From positions 620,001-684,000 of the forward strand of contig NZ_JAPFQM010000006.1 in the NCBI RefSeq assembly GCF_026241205.1: a stretch of DNA of 64,000 bases, in the 5' to 3' direction. This stretch comes from Thermomicrobium sp. 4228-Ro (GTDB lineage Bacteria > Chloroflexota > Chloroflexia > Thermomicrobiales > Thermomicrobiaceae). Positions 27,415 to 36,935 of the stretch are shown here, one piece after another (positions within the stretch are counted from its first letter, which is position 1; each line of letters opens with the position of its first letter). The notes beneath the pieces are model-generated. The model saw only the letters and a list, made by a program, of their open reading frames with translations, was not told the DNA's origin and searched no databases. A program made the translations under genes and the position numbers.

Positions 27415-27570
27415 GGTACCGCCCTCCCCGCTGGCGTCGTCTGGTCGTGGCAAGCGTAGCATGCCAGCGCGATCGTCGCTCGGCGGGACAGGTGGGCTCT
27501 CCTGCGGGGCGCACGCCGCTCGCCCCGAGATGCCCTGCACGGCTCCAGCCTACTCAGCGACTGGGGCGCA

Positions 27571-28392
27571 TCACCGTTCCGTCATGGTCGCGATGAGCGC
27601 TGCGCCGTAGAGCGTCAGTACGGCGGCGAGGTTCGCGGCGACGAGTATTCCGGTGACCGCGCCGAGTAGGCCGTACACCGCGCTCCCGTTGCCGAGCCAC
27701 TGGACTGCTGCGATGATCGCGAACTTCGTGGCTTCCCAAGCGAGTGCGGTGGCGAGAGCGCTGCTGCTGACGAGACGCCAAGAGGGTGACGGCGCAGGCA
27801 GGAGAAAACGGTAGAGGAGCGCGAACAGTACGAAGGAGGTGAGCAGACCGCTCCCGAAGCGGAGCGCAGCCGGTAAGGCCAGGACGAGGCCACTCACGAT
27901 GCCACCAGCCGTGAACCAGATGAGCGCCAGCCCGACCGCTCCGACAGTCGCACCGATGCCGTAGAGGCGCTCGCGGACGAACGAGGCTGGTCGTTCCGGC
28001 GCCGCTACGGCACGGAGCCCGCGTCGCAGCGCTGCACCGAGTGCACTCGCTGACCAAAGGCAGAGCAGTATGCTCACCAGTGCCAGCGGCCCGCTCGCGG
28101 TGTCTGCGTGTCTGGTGAGGATACCGCGGAGTTCCGGCTCCAGTGGTGCGGCTTGCGGCACCTCGGTCAGGAGGAACCGGAGAACGAGGTCGGGCGGGAT
28201 CGTCCTGCGCAAGAGCGTGCTCGTCACGGTGGCGAGGAGGAGCAGGAGCGGTCCGAGTGCGAGCATCGCGTTGTAGGCGATGGCTGCCGCGTGGAGAGCC
28301 CCGTCGTGCGAACGGAAACGCAGGAAGGCACGCCAGAAAACCGTCTGTCGGACAGATCGGTAGGCTGCACGCAGGAACCAGCGGCCTGACAT
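27571..28392 (-). CDS. YihY/BrkB-family membrane protein
   Basis: 273 residues, about six membrane helices. Begins with the family's SHDGALHAAAIAYNAMLALGPLLLLL segment (the 'ALHAAAIAYN' stretch is typical of YihY), then ALVSILLCLWSASALGAALRRGL and a C-terminal GAVTGILVAANLAAVLTLYGA. Family function is unclear; it is often misnamed ribonuclease BN. ATG 28392 was chosen over the upstream open frame because the conserved region begins about 25 residues later. The next gene upstream ends 98 bases away. Confidence 0.85.
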   Translation of the reverse strand: MSGRWFLRAAYRSVRQTVFWRAFLRFRSHDGALHAAAIAYNAMLALGPLLLLLATVTSTLLRRTIPPDLVLRFLLTEVPQAAPLEPELRGILTRHADTASGPLALVSILLCLWSASALGAALRRGLRAVAAPERPASFVRERLYGIGATVGAVGLALIWFTAGGIVSGLVLALPAALRFGSGLLTSFVLFALLYRFLLPAPSPSWRLVSSSALATALAWEATKFAIIAAVQWLGNGSAVYGLLGAVTGILVAANLAAVLTLYGAALIATMTER

Positions 28393-28490
28393 CGTCCCTC
28401 TCCGATCGGACGCCTGGCTCCGCCCCGCAGGTCGCAGGCGCGTTCGCGGTCGCCTGCCAGGTAGGCGTCGGCCCTGAGAAGGCGGGACGT

Positions 28491-30173
28491 TCAACCGGTT
28501 GCCTGCGCACCGGTCTCCCCGCTGGCCGGTACGATCTCGACCTCCACCTCGTCGAAGCGGATCGTCACGGGTGTCGTGTCGAGCCGGTGCGCCAGCAGCC
28601 CGACCCTTCCCTCGCCGATGAGCGGGTCTTCCAGGTCGGCAACCGTCTGCCCGGCAACGCGGAAGGTGAGATGCGTGTCCTGAACGGTCAGGTCGAGTTC
28701 GAGCGGATCGGAGGCCGAGACACCGGCCGAGAGCGGTGTTGCAGGCACGAGGTCGATGCCTTCGCCAGCCAGTGCGAGTGCGCAGCGCGCGAGCAGTTGC
28801 CCTCCGGTGCGGACGACCGAGCAGAGATAGAAGCTCGCCGTCCCGTCGTCCTCCTGGCTGAAGCGGACGACCAGTCCGGCTTCCGACTCCTCCGGCAGGC
28901 GCACCAGGGCGCGGATCCGCTGGTCCGTCCCAGGGGGAACGGAAGACGGCCAGACGATCTCCCAGCCCTGGGGTCGGTTCAACGTGTACTGGTAGGAGCC
29001 TTCGGAAATCGCCCGGCTGGCCCGTTCGTCAGCGCCGGTCGGCCAGTCGGCGCTCGCTGCGTCGTCGAATGTCCACCGCTCGTGCTGCGGTGTGGGGACG
29101 GGGCGGGCAGGACGCGGCTCGACGCGGAGAACCGTGGGCTGACTCTGACTCGGCTCGCCGACCCGCACCTGCGTGCGCAGGACGACGGTCCCCTCCGGCC
29201 GAGGATCGCGGAGTTCGGCCGTGAGATCGTCTCCTTGCCGGTGTTGCCGGAGAAGCGCACAGACTTGCGCGAAACGGGAGACCTCCTGCTCGTCCAGCCG
29301 GGTGAGCAGCATCCCTGGGCGAATCCCGGCGGTCGCTGCTGGCCCACTCGAGGTTGCTTCGATGACGACTAGGCCGGAGGGAGTGCCGAAGCGGGCGGGA
29401 TTCCGGTGCTCGCTCAATCCGAGGCCGAGCCAGAGGAGCCCACGTCCTTCAGCGAGCGACTGGGCGATCTCCAAAGCCGCCCCCGCTGGGAGAAAGCTGC
29501 CAGTGGGGAGCAAGATCCCGATGACCGCCCCGAAACGATCGGCCATGAGGGCACCCGGGGCGAGGTCGCCGACCGCGACGTTGACGCTCACGACGTCCCG
29601 CTCGCGGCTGCGGTCCGGTACGGCTCCGGTCGCAGCCGCCGGTAGGCTGACGGGTGGTTTCTCCGGTGCGGCTGCCGAAAAGCCATAGACGATGACATCC
29701 TCGCCGATATCGGGAACCTTGTCGACCGCCAGCGGGGCCAACGCGAGTCGCTCGGGGGGTGTGACGCGGACGACGGCGACACCGTCGCAGAGACTGGCAC
29801 CGAGGAGTTCCGCTGGTTGCGGATCGCTGCCCTCGGGCAGGCGAACCTGCACGCCGCTCGGGGGGCGCTCGTCGATCGGCGGGGCGCTGGTCAGGATGAG
29901 GCCCGGAGCGTAGGCGACGCCGGTCGTCGCGAACGGCTCGCCGTCCCCCATCAGGTACTGGACGAGGACGGTCGCTGGCCGCAAGCGCTCCTCCACCTCG
30001 GGCCAGGCGAGCGGCTGATCGCTCGCCTGCGGCACAGTCGGCGTCGGAGTCGGCTGGTTGCGGAAGGGCATGCCCCGGCATGCTGCAGACAGGAAGACGA
30101 GCGCGAGCACGAGCGTAGGGAGCGACGCCACCAACCACCGTCTGCGACTCGTCTGGTCTGGGGTTCGCACCAT
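28491..30173 (-). CDS. Lipoprotein with inactive trypsin-like, PDZ and LamG-like domains
   Basis: 560 residues. Signal RRRWLVASLPTLVLALVFL and lipobox SAAC (Cys about 32), then a Pro/Thr linker. Residues about 55-240 follow the HtrA fold order (TGVAYAPGLILTS, CDGVAVVRV, APGALMADRFGAVIGI) but the catalytic His after ILTS and the GNSGG serine are absent, so it should not cut peptides. A PDZ-like segment follows (GLVVIEATSSGPAATAGIRPGM), then a concanavalin/LamG-like beta domain (WTFDDAASADWPTG to VTIRFDEVEVEI). Likely a surface sensor or scaffold (inference). Divergent from the chemoreceptor pair. Confidence 0.75.
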   Translation of the reverse strand: MVRTPDQTSRRRWLVASLPTLVLALVFLSAACRGMPFRNQPTPTPTVPQASDQPLAWPEVEERLRPATVLVQYLMGDGEPFATTGVAYAPGLILTSAPPIDERPPSGVQVRLPEGSDPQPAELLGASLCDGVAVVRVTPPERLALAPLAVDKVPDIGEDVIVYGFSAAAPEKPPVSLPAAATGAVPDRSRERDVVSVNVAVGDLAPGALMADRFGAVIGILLPTGSFLPAGAALEIAQSLAEGRGLLWLGLGLSEHRNPARFGTPSGLVVIEATSSGPAATAGIRPGMLLTRLDEQEVSRFAQVCALLRQHRQGDDLTAELRDPRPEGTVVLRTQVRVGEPSQSQPTVLRVEPRPARPVPTPQHERWTFDDAASADWPTGADERASRAISEGSYQYTLNRPQGWEIVWPSSVPPGTDQRIRALVRLPEESEAGLVVRFSQEDDGTASFYLCSVVRTGGQLLARCALALAGEGIDLVPATPLSAGVSASDPLELDLTVQDTHLTFRVAGQTVADLEDPLIGEGRVGLLAHRLDTTPVTIRFDEVEVEIVPASGETGAQATG

Positions 30174-30275
30174 CGTCTCAGCCGGTTCCGTTTCGCAGCC
30201 CAGTGTAGTGCAGCCACAGAAAATGCGCAAGACGCGCACTCCGGGGGCTCTTTGGTCGGCTACCCGCACCGAGAT

Positions 30276-30290
30276 GGTCACAATGTGACC
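30276..30290. promoter_or_regulatory. Inverted repeat GGTCACAATGTGACC
   Basis: Six-base perfect arms around AAT, in the 207-base gap between the divergent lipoprotein and chemoreceptor genes. It resembles a CRP/FNR-class half-site arrangement turned inside out. It could serve both promoters; no regulator is assigned. Confidence 0.4.
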
Positions 30291-30380
30291 TCGTGCTCCT
30301 ATGGAGCAGCAGACACCTTGCCGATATCTCGGAGGAGGACTGAGTGAACGTGTTCCCAGCGACGAAGGCGAGGTGCTGTG

Positions 30381-32105
30381 ATGGTGCGCGAGGAAAGTGC
30401 CGGCCAGCGAATGACGGGGATCGATCTGCCGCCCGAGTCTCGGGGCCTGACCGCGCGCTCGCTTTGGGAGTTCTTGCGCGATGGATTCGGGCAGGGCGTG
30501 TCCTGGTTCAGCCGACCGATCAGGTTAGAGTGCGATGAGTCGGCGGCCCGAGCTCTGGCTCGCGCGCTCGAGCGCTTCCGAGATGACCTCTTGGCGACGA
30601 TGCGGGCGCTCGAGACAGCGGTGCGGCGCTCGGCAATCGGAGTCGCGCGGAGCGCGCTGCGCATCCAGGCGGTAACGACGGAGATCGATCGGACGCGCCA
30701 GCGGGCCGAGGCCGTGACGCGGGCCTTGCGCGAGGTGCAGGCCGGCGTGGAGGAAGTGGCCCAGGCGACAGCGAGTGCTGCAGCGGCGGCACGGGCAGTC
30801 GACGAGCACGCTGCTCGAGGCCGCGAGACGAGCGCGCGAGCCGCGAGCGAGGTCGCTGCCCTCCGGGCGCAGGTGCAGGAGGTCGCCGAGCGCCTGCACG
30901 CTTTGCTCGGCGATGTGGCGGCGATCACCCGGGTGAGCGAGCTCATCGCCGGGATCGCGAAACAGACCAATCTGCTGGCGCTGAACGCGGCGATCGAGGC
31001 AGCGCGAGCAGGTGAGCATGGCCGTGGCTTTGCCGTGGTCGCCGAGGAGGTGCGCAAGCTGGCCGAACACGCAGCGACCCAGACGCGGGAGATCCGCGCG
31101 CTGACCGATGCCGTTGCTGCCCAGCTAGCACCGGCCCGCGAGGCGTTGCTGGAGAGCGTCGCGTCCGCGGAAGCCGCGGCGACTGCCACAGCGGACCTCC
31201 AGCAGGTCTGGCAGGCGACCAGTCAGCTGGCCGCGACCGCTGCCGAGGCTGCTGAGGCGATCGCGACAGCGGTGCAGCAACAGACCGCGGCACTGGAACG
31301 AGCGACGAGTTCGCTCGGGGACATCGTCGCGAGTATCGGCGCGGTCGAACAGCAGGCCCAGAAGGTCGCGCAGGAGACGTTCGCACTCGCGCAGCTGGCC
31401 TCGGATGCCTATGGCCAGCTGGCCAAGGTCGATACCGGCACCACGTTCCACCGGGCACTCGTTGCCTGCCGCGAACTCGCCGAACGGTGTCAACGGGTCT
31501 TCGAGCGGGCGATCGACGAGCGGCGGGTCCGCCTCGAGGACGTGCTGGAACTCCGGTACAGCGAGATCAAGGGTCCAGCGATCCGTTCGCTGGCGCGCCT
31601 CTTCGACGTGAGTCGTGTCCCACCGGAGGGGTTCCAGCCACCGAAGTACAGCACGGCCTACGATGCTGTCGTCGACCTCGAGCTGTCCGAGGAGATGGAA
31701 GACATCATCCGCCGGGAACCGAAACTGGTCTTCGCGCTGCCGATCGATCTCAACACCTATGCGCCGATGCACAACCGGGCCTTCTGCAAGGACTGGACCG
31801 GGATTCCGGAACGAGACCTTGCGGGTAACCGGGTGAAGCGCTTCTTCTGGGATCAACGTGTGCTGGTGCGCGGTGCACGGGTCGGCCTGGGCGAGGCAGC
31901 GGAACGCTTGCCGAACATGGCGACACGCGCCGACTTCCTGCGCGCCGGGTGCGATCTGCGTGAATCGCCGCAGCAGCGGGAAGCGTTCCTCGTGCAGACC
32001 TATGCCCGCGATACTGGCGAGGTGATGACCGTGATCACGGTGCCGATTTTCGTCAAAGGGCAACGCTGGGGTGCCGCACTGGTCGGATGGAAGGAAGAGG
32101 ACTGA
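30381..32105 (+). CDS. Cytoplasmic methyl-accepting chemotaxis protein with C-terminal sensor
   Basis: 574 residues from ATG 30381 (a GTG precedes it in frame). No membrane segment. Long Ala/Arg/Glu coiled coil, then the MCP hairpin tip with [20 protein letters not shown] and [19 protein letters not shown] (about residues 190-240). The C-terminal 170 residues form a separate domain ([58 protein letters not shown]) that looks PAS/Cache-like and probably senses a cytoplasmic signal. Followed after 6 bases by a second receptor, so the two are co-expressed. No che genes lie nearby. Confidence 0.87.
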   Translation: MVREESAGQRMTGIDLPPESRGLTARSLWEFLRDGFGQGVSWFSRPIRLECDESAARALARALERFRDDLLATMRALETAVRRSAIGVARSALRIQAVTTEIDRTRQRAEAVTRALREVQAGVEEVAQATASAAAAARAVDEHAARGRETSARAASEVAALRAQVQEVAERLHALLGDVAAITRVSELIAGIAKQTNLLALNAAIEAARAGEHGRGFAVVAEEVRKLAEHAATQTREIRALTDAVAAQLAPAREALLESVASAEAAATATADLQQVWQATSQLAATAAEAAEAIATAVQQQTAALERATSSLGDIVASIGAVEQQAQKVAQETFALAQLASDAYGQLAKVDTGTTFHRALVACRELAERCQRVFERAIDERRVRLEDVLELRYSEIKGPAIRSLARLFDVSRVPPEGFQPPKYSTAYDAVVDLELSEEMEDIIRREPKLVFALPIDLNTYAPMHNRAFCKDWTGIPERDLAGNRVKRFFWDQRVLVRGARVGLGEAAERLPNMATRADFLRAGCDLRESPQQREAFLVQTYARDTGEVMTVITVPIFVKGQRWGAALVGWKEED

Positions 32106-32111
32106 GATCCT

Positions 32112-33620
32112 GTGCTCAAGGACGCGCACTCTCTTGCCGAAGAAAGAGATCGAGTGCGCGCTGAGCGGTATCGATCGGTGGGAGCGTGGCCGATGAGTGC
32201 GGGATCGATCGGGAACGGGAATTTGGGAACCATGCACTCGATGCGTACGCGAGAGCGGGTGGGCATGCTCGACGGGAACGGAGTGGACGAGGCGAACTGG
32301 GTGGCGGCTCTCGATGAACTCGCGGTGGCGCTCGCCCGTGGCGACCTCCTTGCAGCGGAACAGGCGGTGATGCACCTGCCACCAGCGATGCAGACGCAGT
32401 GGAGCGGTGTGGTGGCGGCCTGGCGGGATCGGATCGCCGAACTCCTGGTCGCCGCGTCCGGCGCCGTGGCGGAAGGGCTGCGTCCAGTGCGGGCCGCCGA
32501 CGAGTTCTCGCGGGCGTTCCGCGAGCAGAAGGAGCAACTGAGCCAGGCTGCGAGCGTGGCGCGGGAACTCGCCCGGGCGGTCGAGCTCGTGTTCGGAAGC
32601 GTCGGTCAGGTCTCCGACGCGGCGCGTGGGGCGGCGGAGCGCGCCGAAGCAGGTATCGGGCGAGTGGACGAGGCGTTGCGCGCGCTCGCGGACGTCGCAC
32701 GCTCGGTCAGTGAATTGCAGAACCGGATCGAGGAACTCTCCAAGGCAGTTAACCCGATCACGCAGGTCCTGGGAACGATCGCGACCATCGCCAAGCAGAC
32801 GAACCTCCTGGCGTTGAACGCTGCGATCGAGGCGGCGCGAGCCGGTGAACACGGACGGGGTTTCGCCGTCGTTGCCGAGGAGGTGCGGCGGCTCGCGGTC
32901 TCGACGCAAGAGGCAGTGGCAGGTATCCGGGAACAAGTACAGGCCTTGTCCGAGGGGATGCAGCGTGTCGGCGAGGCGATGGGCGTCGTTGCCGAACAGG
33001 TCGAGAACGGCGCGCTCGTCGCAGCCGGCGGTCAGGAAGCGCTCGCGTCCATTCGGAAGAGTATCGATGCAATCGTTGCCCCGCTGCACGATATCGCCTC
33101 GGCGGCAGAAGAGCAGGCCCAGTCGGTCAGTCAGCTTGCCCGGAACGTCGAATCGGTGGCGGAACTCGCTGAGTCGGTCGGGAAGCGAGCGGACGAGCTG
33201 ACAGTCGGGGTCATCGAGCAGATGCAGCGGCTCCGTGCGATGCGCGAGCTGATCGCGCAGACAACGCTGACGCTTTCCGATGCGCAGCTGGTCCAGGTCG
33301 CCAAAGCGGACCATCTCCTCTGGGTACAGCGGTTGCTGGCGATGCTGCACGGCAAGGAACAGCTCCAGCCCGAGCAGGTGGCCGATTGGACGGCGTGCCG
33401 CTTGGGGCGCTGGTACTACGGACGCGGGCGCGAGCGCTACGGACACTCCAGCGTGTACCGGCAACTCGAGCAACCGCACCAGCGCTTGCACCAGACGGCT
33501 GCTGAAGCCGTGCGGGCCTGGAATCGCGGTGATCGGGAGCGGGCCCGCGAGTTGGTCGAAGAGGTCCGGCGCATCTCGAAGGACATAGTCTCGCTCCTGG
33601 AGGCGTTGCGCACGGCTTGA
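32112..33620 (+). CDS. Cytoplasmic chemoreceptor with CZB zinc-binding domain
   Basis: 502 residues from GTG 32112; ATG 32193 is a possible later start because the first 27 residues look unstructured. No membrane segment. MCP signalling tip [20 protein letters not shown] and [18 protein letters not shown]. The last 110 residues match the chemoreceptor zinc-binding (CZB) pattern: [16 protein letters not shown] and PHQRLHQ supply the 3 His and 1 Cys ligands. CZB receptors respond to zinc or, through the zinc-bound Cys, to oxidants such as hypochlorite. Operon partner of the preceding receptor. Confidence 0.88.
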   Translation: MLKDAHSLAEERDRVRAERYRSVGAWPMSAGSIGNGNLGTMHSMRTRERVGMLDGNGVDEANWVAALDELAVALARGDLLAAEQAVMHLPPAMQTQWSGVVAAWRDRIAELLVAASGAVAEGLRPVRAADEFSRAFREQKEQLSQAASVARELARAVELVFGSVGQVSDAARGAAERAEAGIGRVDEALRALADVARSVSELQNRIEELSKAVNPITQVLGTIATIAKQTNLLALNAAIEAARAGEHGRGFAVVAEEVRRLAVSTQEAVAGIREQVQALSEGMQRVGEAMGVVAEQVENGALVAAGGQEALASIRKSIDAIVAPLHDIASAAEEQAQSVSQLARNVESVAELAESVGKRADELTVGVIEQMQRLRAMRELIAQTTLTLSDAQLVQVAKADHLLWVQRLLAMLHGKEQLQPEQVADWTACRLGRWYYGRGRERYGHSSVYRQLEQPHQRLHQTAAEAVRAWNRGDRERARELVEEVRRISKDIVSLLEALRTA

Positions 33621-33678
33621 GGGAGTGATCCGCGAGCGCATCGCTCGCTCGTACGGTGCCGAAGGACGAAATACCCGG

Positions 33679-34821
33679 TCAGGTTGGCTGTGCCGCGAGT
33701 TCGGTCGCTGCTGCCATGAGCTTCGGCGACTCGATCGGGGCTCGTGGGTCGTGCGTCCGCTCGAGCAGGCAGAGTTCGAGCGAGTATTCCCACATTCGCC
33801 GTACCCGATCGAAACGGCGCTCGACGTAGGCCGTGAGAGCCGCCTCCAGGTCGCTGTGGCGGTCGAGTTCCTCAGCCAGTACGACAGCATCCTCGATCGC
33901 CATGGCACCGCCCTGTGCGGTGTGTGCGGTGAGTGTATGCGCTGCATCGCCGACGAGGACGATCTGGCCACGGTGCCACGGCTTGGGAACGAGGATCGTC
34001 TCGAAGGGTCGCAAGACCACTCTGGCTGGATCCGTCATCGCTTCAGCGAGCGCGGCCAGTGCTGGGACATGGCGATACCCGTCGAGACGCTTCCGCATCT
34101 CCTCGGCCAGCTGCTCCTCCGGATAGCGGAGTGGTTTGCCGGGCGCCCCTTCGGTGATGAATATGTACATGGCGTCCTGCGCCATCGGTGCGACACCGAC
34201 CTTCGGGTCGCCCAAGTAGATCCAGCTCGCATCGAGTCCCTCGGCTCGGAAGGGAAACGCGTACCGCCAGACCATCTGGTCTTCGTAGCGCGGTGGTGGT
34301 ACTTCGGGGAAAGCGAGGTGTCTCACCCGCGAGCGGAGACCGTCGGCCCCGACGACGAGATCGTACGTCGCCTGGCGGCCGTCGCTGAACTGCACGACGA
34401 CGTGGTCACCCGCCTGCTCGATCCTATCGACCGTGATACCGAGGGTGACGCTGACAGCAGCTTCGCGGATCGCGGCTTGCAAGATCCGGTGGAGGACTGG
34501 GCGCGCGATACCGAGGATCGAGGGATAAGAGGTTCCGGCGATCGGCGGGGTAACGAGTTCACCGATCCGTGCACCGTTGGGGGCGAAGAGAATCGTGGAC
34601 GGTGATGGGTACCCTCCCGCAATCACCCGGTCGGCGAGTCCGATAGTGTCCAGGGCGCGGAGCGCGTTGGCAGCGAGGAGGATGCCAGCCCCATAGACAT
34701 CCCACTTCGGATTGATCTCGGCGATGTCGATTTCCATCGCGATGCCGCGCTCGCGGAGCGCCAGTGCCGTACACATACCAGCGATACCACCACCGACGAT
34801 CAACACGCGCCCGAGTCGCAT
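33679..34821 (-). CDS. FAD-dependent aromatic-ring monooxygenase
   Basis: 380 residues, salicylate/hydroxybenzoate hydroxylase family. N-terminal Rossmann motif VLIVGGGIAGMCTALALRERG (GxGxxG, residues about 5-25), mid DLVVGADGLRSRVR and C-terminal VLVGDAAHTLTAHTAQGGAMAIEDA, the three FAD-binding fingerprints in order. Introduces a hydroxyl into an aromatic ring with NAD(P)H and O2; substrate not readable. ATG 34821 chosen because the Rossmann motif begins at residue 5. Last gene of the minus-strand catabolic cluster, 4 bases after the FAH-family gene. Confidence 0.88.
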   Translation of the reverse strand: MRLGRVLIVGGGIAGMCTALALRERGIAMEIDIAEINPKWDVYGAGILLAANALRALDTIGLADRVIAGGYPSPSTILFAPNGARIGELVTPPIAGTSYPSILGIARPVLHRILQAAIREAAVSVTLGITVDRIEQAGDHVVVQFSDGRQATYDLVVGADGLRSRVRHLAFPEVPPPRYEDQMVWRYAFPFRAEGLDASWIYLGDPKVGVAPMAQDAMYIFITEGAPGKPLRYPEEQLAEEMRKRLDGYRHVPALAALAEAMTDPARVVLRPFETILVPKPWHRGQIVLVGDAAHTLTAHTAQGGAMAIEDAVVLAEELDRHSDLEAALTAYVERRFDRVRRMWEYSLELCLLERTHDPRAPIESPKLMAAATELAAQPT

Positions 34822-34825
34822 GACT

Positions 34826-35902
34826 TCACTCCTTTCCGCGTTGCACGGCTGGACGGTTGGCCGAGCGATCGAGATCGACCGGATCGAGGTCTCGTTCGGC
34901 AGCGCACGTGATCCGCTGCGTGCCGAGCCCGGTGACCGTCCCTTCGAGGACGTCGCCCGGACGGAGGTACCGGTTGTAGTGCGCACCATTGCCAGCTGGT
35001 GAGCCGGTGCAGATCAGGTCGCCCGGGAGGAGCTGGACATGACGCGAGATGTATTCGATGAGGCGTGCGACGTCGAAGATCATGTCGCTGGTCGATTCGT
35101 GTTGCATGACCTCACCGTTGAGGGTGAGGGTGAGCGTGAGCTTCTGGGGGTCAGGGACGAACGGTGCTGGCGTCAGGTAAGGGCCCATCGGGAGGAAACC
35201 AGGTGCGCACTTGGCAGCGAGCCAGTCCATACCCATTTCCGGGATATCTGGACGGTACACGAGATCGCGTGCCGTGATGTCGTTCACGATGACGTATCCC
35301 GCAACGTACTCGAGGGCACGTTCGCGCGGGACACGCCGGGCCGGTCGGCCGATGATCACACCCAGTTCGAGTTCCCAGTCCACTTGCGTCGATTCGGGCG
35401 GCAGGAACAGCGTTTCGTAGGGGCCGATGACGGTGGAGGGTGCTTTCAGGAAGACGAACGGCTTTCCATGCTCTGCACGCTCGTCCATCATCCGCCAGGC
35501 CCATTCGTACCGCTCTTCCGGTTTCAGGTGCGCGACGTGTGGTCCGGACTGCGCGACGACCAGCTCGACGACGTGTCGCTTGTAGTTCGCACCGGAGCAG
35601 AAGATCTGACGTGGAAGATACACGGGCGGTAAGACCTGGAGCGCTGAGACCGGTAAGAACGGAAGGTCAGCGTCTTTCCCCGCTCGGATGACCTCGACGG
35701 CTGCGAGGAGCGCTTCCAGATTTTGCGGCCAGTGATCGAGCAGCCCCAGTACACTGTGCGGTTCCCGCAGGGGCTGACCGAGCGACGCACACAATGGCTC
35801 GAGTGCAGTGACCGCGATCACCTTGTCGTCCAGAACCAGCCCAGCGAACGGCGGGCTACCAGCGGCCCGAAAGGTTCCGAGTCGAAAAGACGGTTCCGTC
35901 AT
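34826..35902 (-). CDS. Fumarylacetoacetate-hydrolase-family enzyme, copy 1
   Basis: 358 residues. FAH fold signatures: IFCSGANYKRHVVE, FLKAPSTVIGPYE, DWELELGVIIGRPARRV with the metal-binding acidic residues, VNDITARDL and LLPGDLICTGSPAGNG. Such enzymes cleave or decarboxylate the diketo acids formed after ring opening. Longer at the N-terminus (about 100 residues) than minimal family members. ATG 35902 follows GAGAGGT. Lies 22 bases after a distinct FAH paralogue and 4 bases before the monooxygenase. Confidence 0.86.
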   Translation of the reverse strand: MTEPSFRLGTFRAAGSPPFAGLVLDDKVIAVTALEPLCASLGQPLREPHSVLGLLDHWPQNLEALLAAVEVIRAGKDADLPFLPVSALQVLPPVYLPRQIFCSGANYKRHVVELVVAQSGPHVAHLKPEERYEWAWRMMDERAEHGKPFVFLKAPSTVIGPYETLFLPPESTQVDWELELGVIIGRPARRVPRERALEYVAGYVIVNDITARDLVYRPDIPEMGMDWLAAKCAPGFLPMGPYLTPAPFVPDPQKLTLTLTLNGEVMQHESTSDMIFDVARLIEYISRHVQLLPGDLICTGSPAGNGAHYNRYLRPGDVLEGTVTGLGTQRITCAAERDLDPVDLDRSANRPAVQRGKE

Positions 35903-35924
35903 ACCTCTCAACTCCCTCGATCGG

Positions 35925-36935
35925 TCATTCCATGTCGTGGTCGCGACGCTTCTTGGGCGTAGGAAGCCATCCTGCACGGGTTGGGTGACCGATCCGGTTG
36001 CGCAGAGTGCCGATACCCTCGACCTCCAACTCGACCGTATCGCCCGGCTGGAGTTCACGCCCGAGTTCGGCACCACTGCCGAAGCCGACGGTTCCCGACC
36101 CGAGCAAGGCACCGGCAGGGAGGAGTTCGCCCGTCGAGGCCCAGGCAACGAGTTCGGCGATGCTCCACAGCATGGTGCCGCTCTGTCCTTCCGACCAGAC
36201 CACGCCGTTGACGCGCGCGATCATCCGGAGGTCGAGCGAGGGTAACTCGTCGAGGGTGACGATGACTGGCCCGATGGCCGTACAGAAACTCTTCGCCTTC
36301 GGTGGGCCGAGCCGGGATTCCATCTCGCGTGCCTGGATGTCGCGGGCAGTGAAGTCGTTGAGAATCGTGAGGCCGAACACGAGGTCGAGTGCATGCTCTG
36401 GATCGACATCACGCCCGGTCTTCCCGATGACCAGGCCGAGCTCGAGTTCGTAATCCATCCCGGAGTGCGCATACGGTGGCCAGGGGACTTCCGCGTCAGG
36501 TCCCACGACGGTATGGTGGTTACCGATGTAGTGCACGGGGAGCTCGTAGAGCACTGGTGCGACCGGCTTGCCGGTCACCCGTGCCATATTCACGAAGTGC
36601 CGCTCGAAGGAGACGAAGTCCCGGTACATTGTCGGATCGAGTGGCGCCACCAGCTGTCCTCCCGGTGGAAGCAGCGCGTCGCCGCTCGTGTCCCGGCTGG
36701 CTTCGCGCAAGATGTCGAGGAACGCCTCGCCGTACTCGAATGCCTGGCTGAGGCTCTCCGGGACGAGGAGCCTGGCGAGACGCTGGGCGGCGTCCCGGGT
36801 GGCACCGCGCCGCTCGGCCTGCAGGCGCGCGAACCGGCGCACGTCGATCCAGCGTTCGGGTACGAGCGTCGAGGCCACGGCGATGCGGACTTCTGGGCCA
36901 TCGGGGGTCTCGTAGCGGAAGCGAGCGACCTTCAT
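35925..36935 (-). CDS. Fumarylacetoacetate-hydrolase-family enzyme, copy 2
   Basis: 336 residues, closer to true FAH/fumarylpyruvate hydrolases: MYRDFVSFERHFVN, YELPVHYIGNHHTVVGPD, DYELELGLVIGKTGRDV (metal site), LNDFTARDIQARE, KAKSFCTAIGP and GTVGFGSGAELGR in family order. Likely hydrolyses the ring-fission diketo acid while copy 1 performs a further step, but the division of labour is guesswork. Start overlaps the upstream amidohydrolase stop (ATGA). Confidence 0.87.
   Translation of the reverse strand: MKVARFRYETPDGPEVRIAVASTLVPERWIDVRRFARLQAERRGATRDAAQRLARLLVPESLSQAFEYGEAFLDILREASRDTSGDALLPPGGQLVAPLDPTMYRDFVSFERHFVNMARVTGKPVAPVLYELPVHYIGNHHTVVGPDAEVPWPPYAHSGMDYELELGLVIGKTGRDVDPEHALDLVFGLTILNDFTARDIQAREMESRLGPPKAKSFCTAIGPVIVTLDELPSLDLRMIARVNGVVWSEGQSGTMLWSIAELVAWASTGELLPAGALLGSGTVGFGSGAELGRELQPGDTVELEVEGIGTLRNRIGHPTRAGWLPTPKKRRDHDME

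Noticed and set aside
31125-33971. 948-codon open frame on the minus strand across both chemoreceptor genes
   Set aside because: Antisense shadow of high-GC, Ala/Arg/Glu-rich coding sequence; no domain recognisable and the plus-strand proteins carry clear MCP and CZB motifs.
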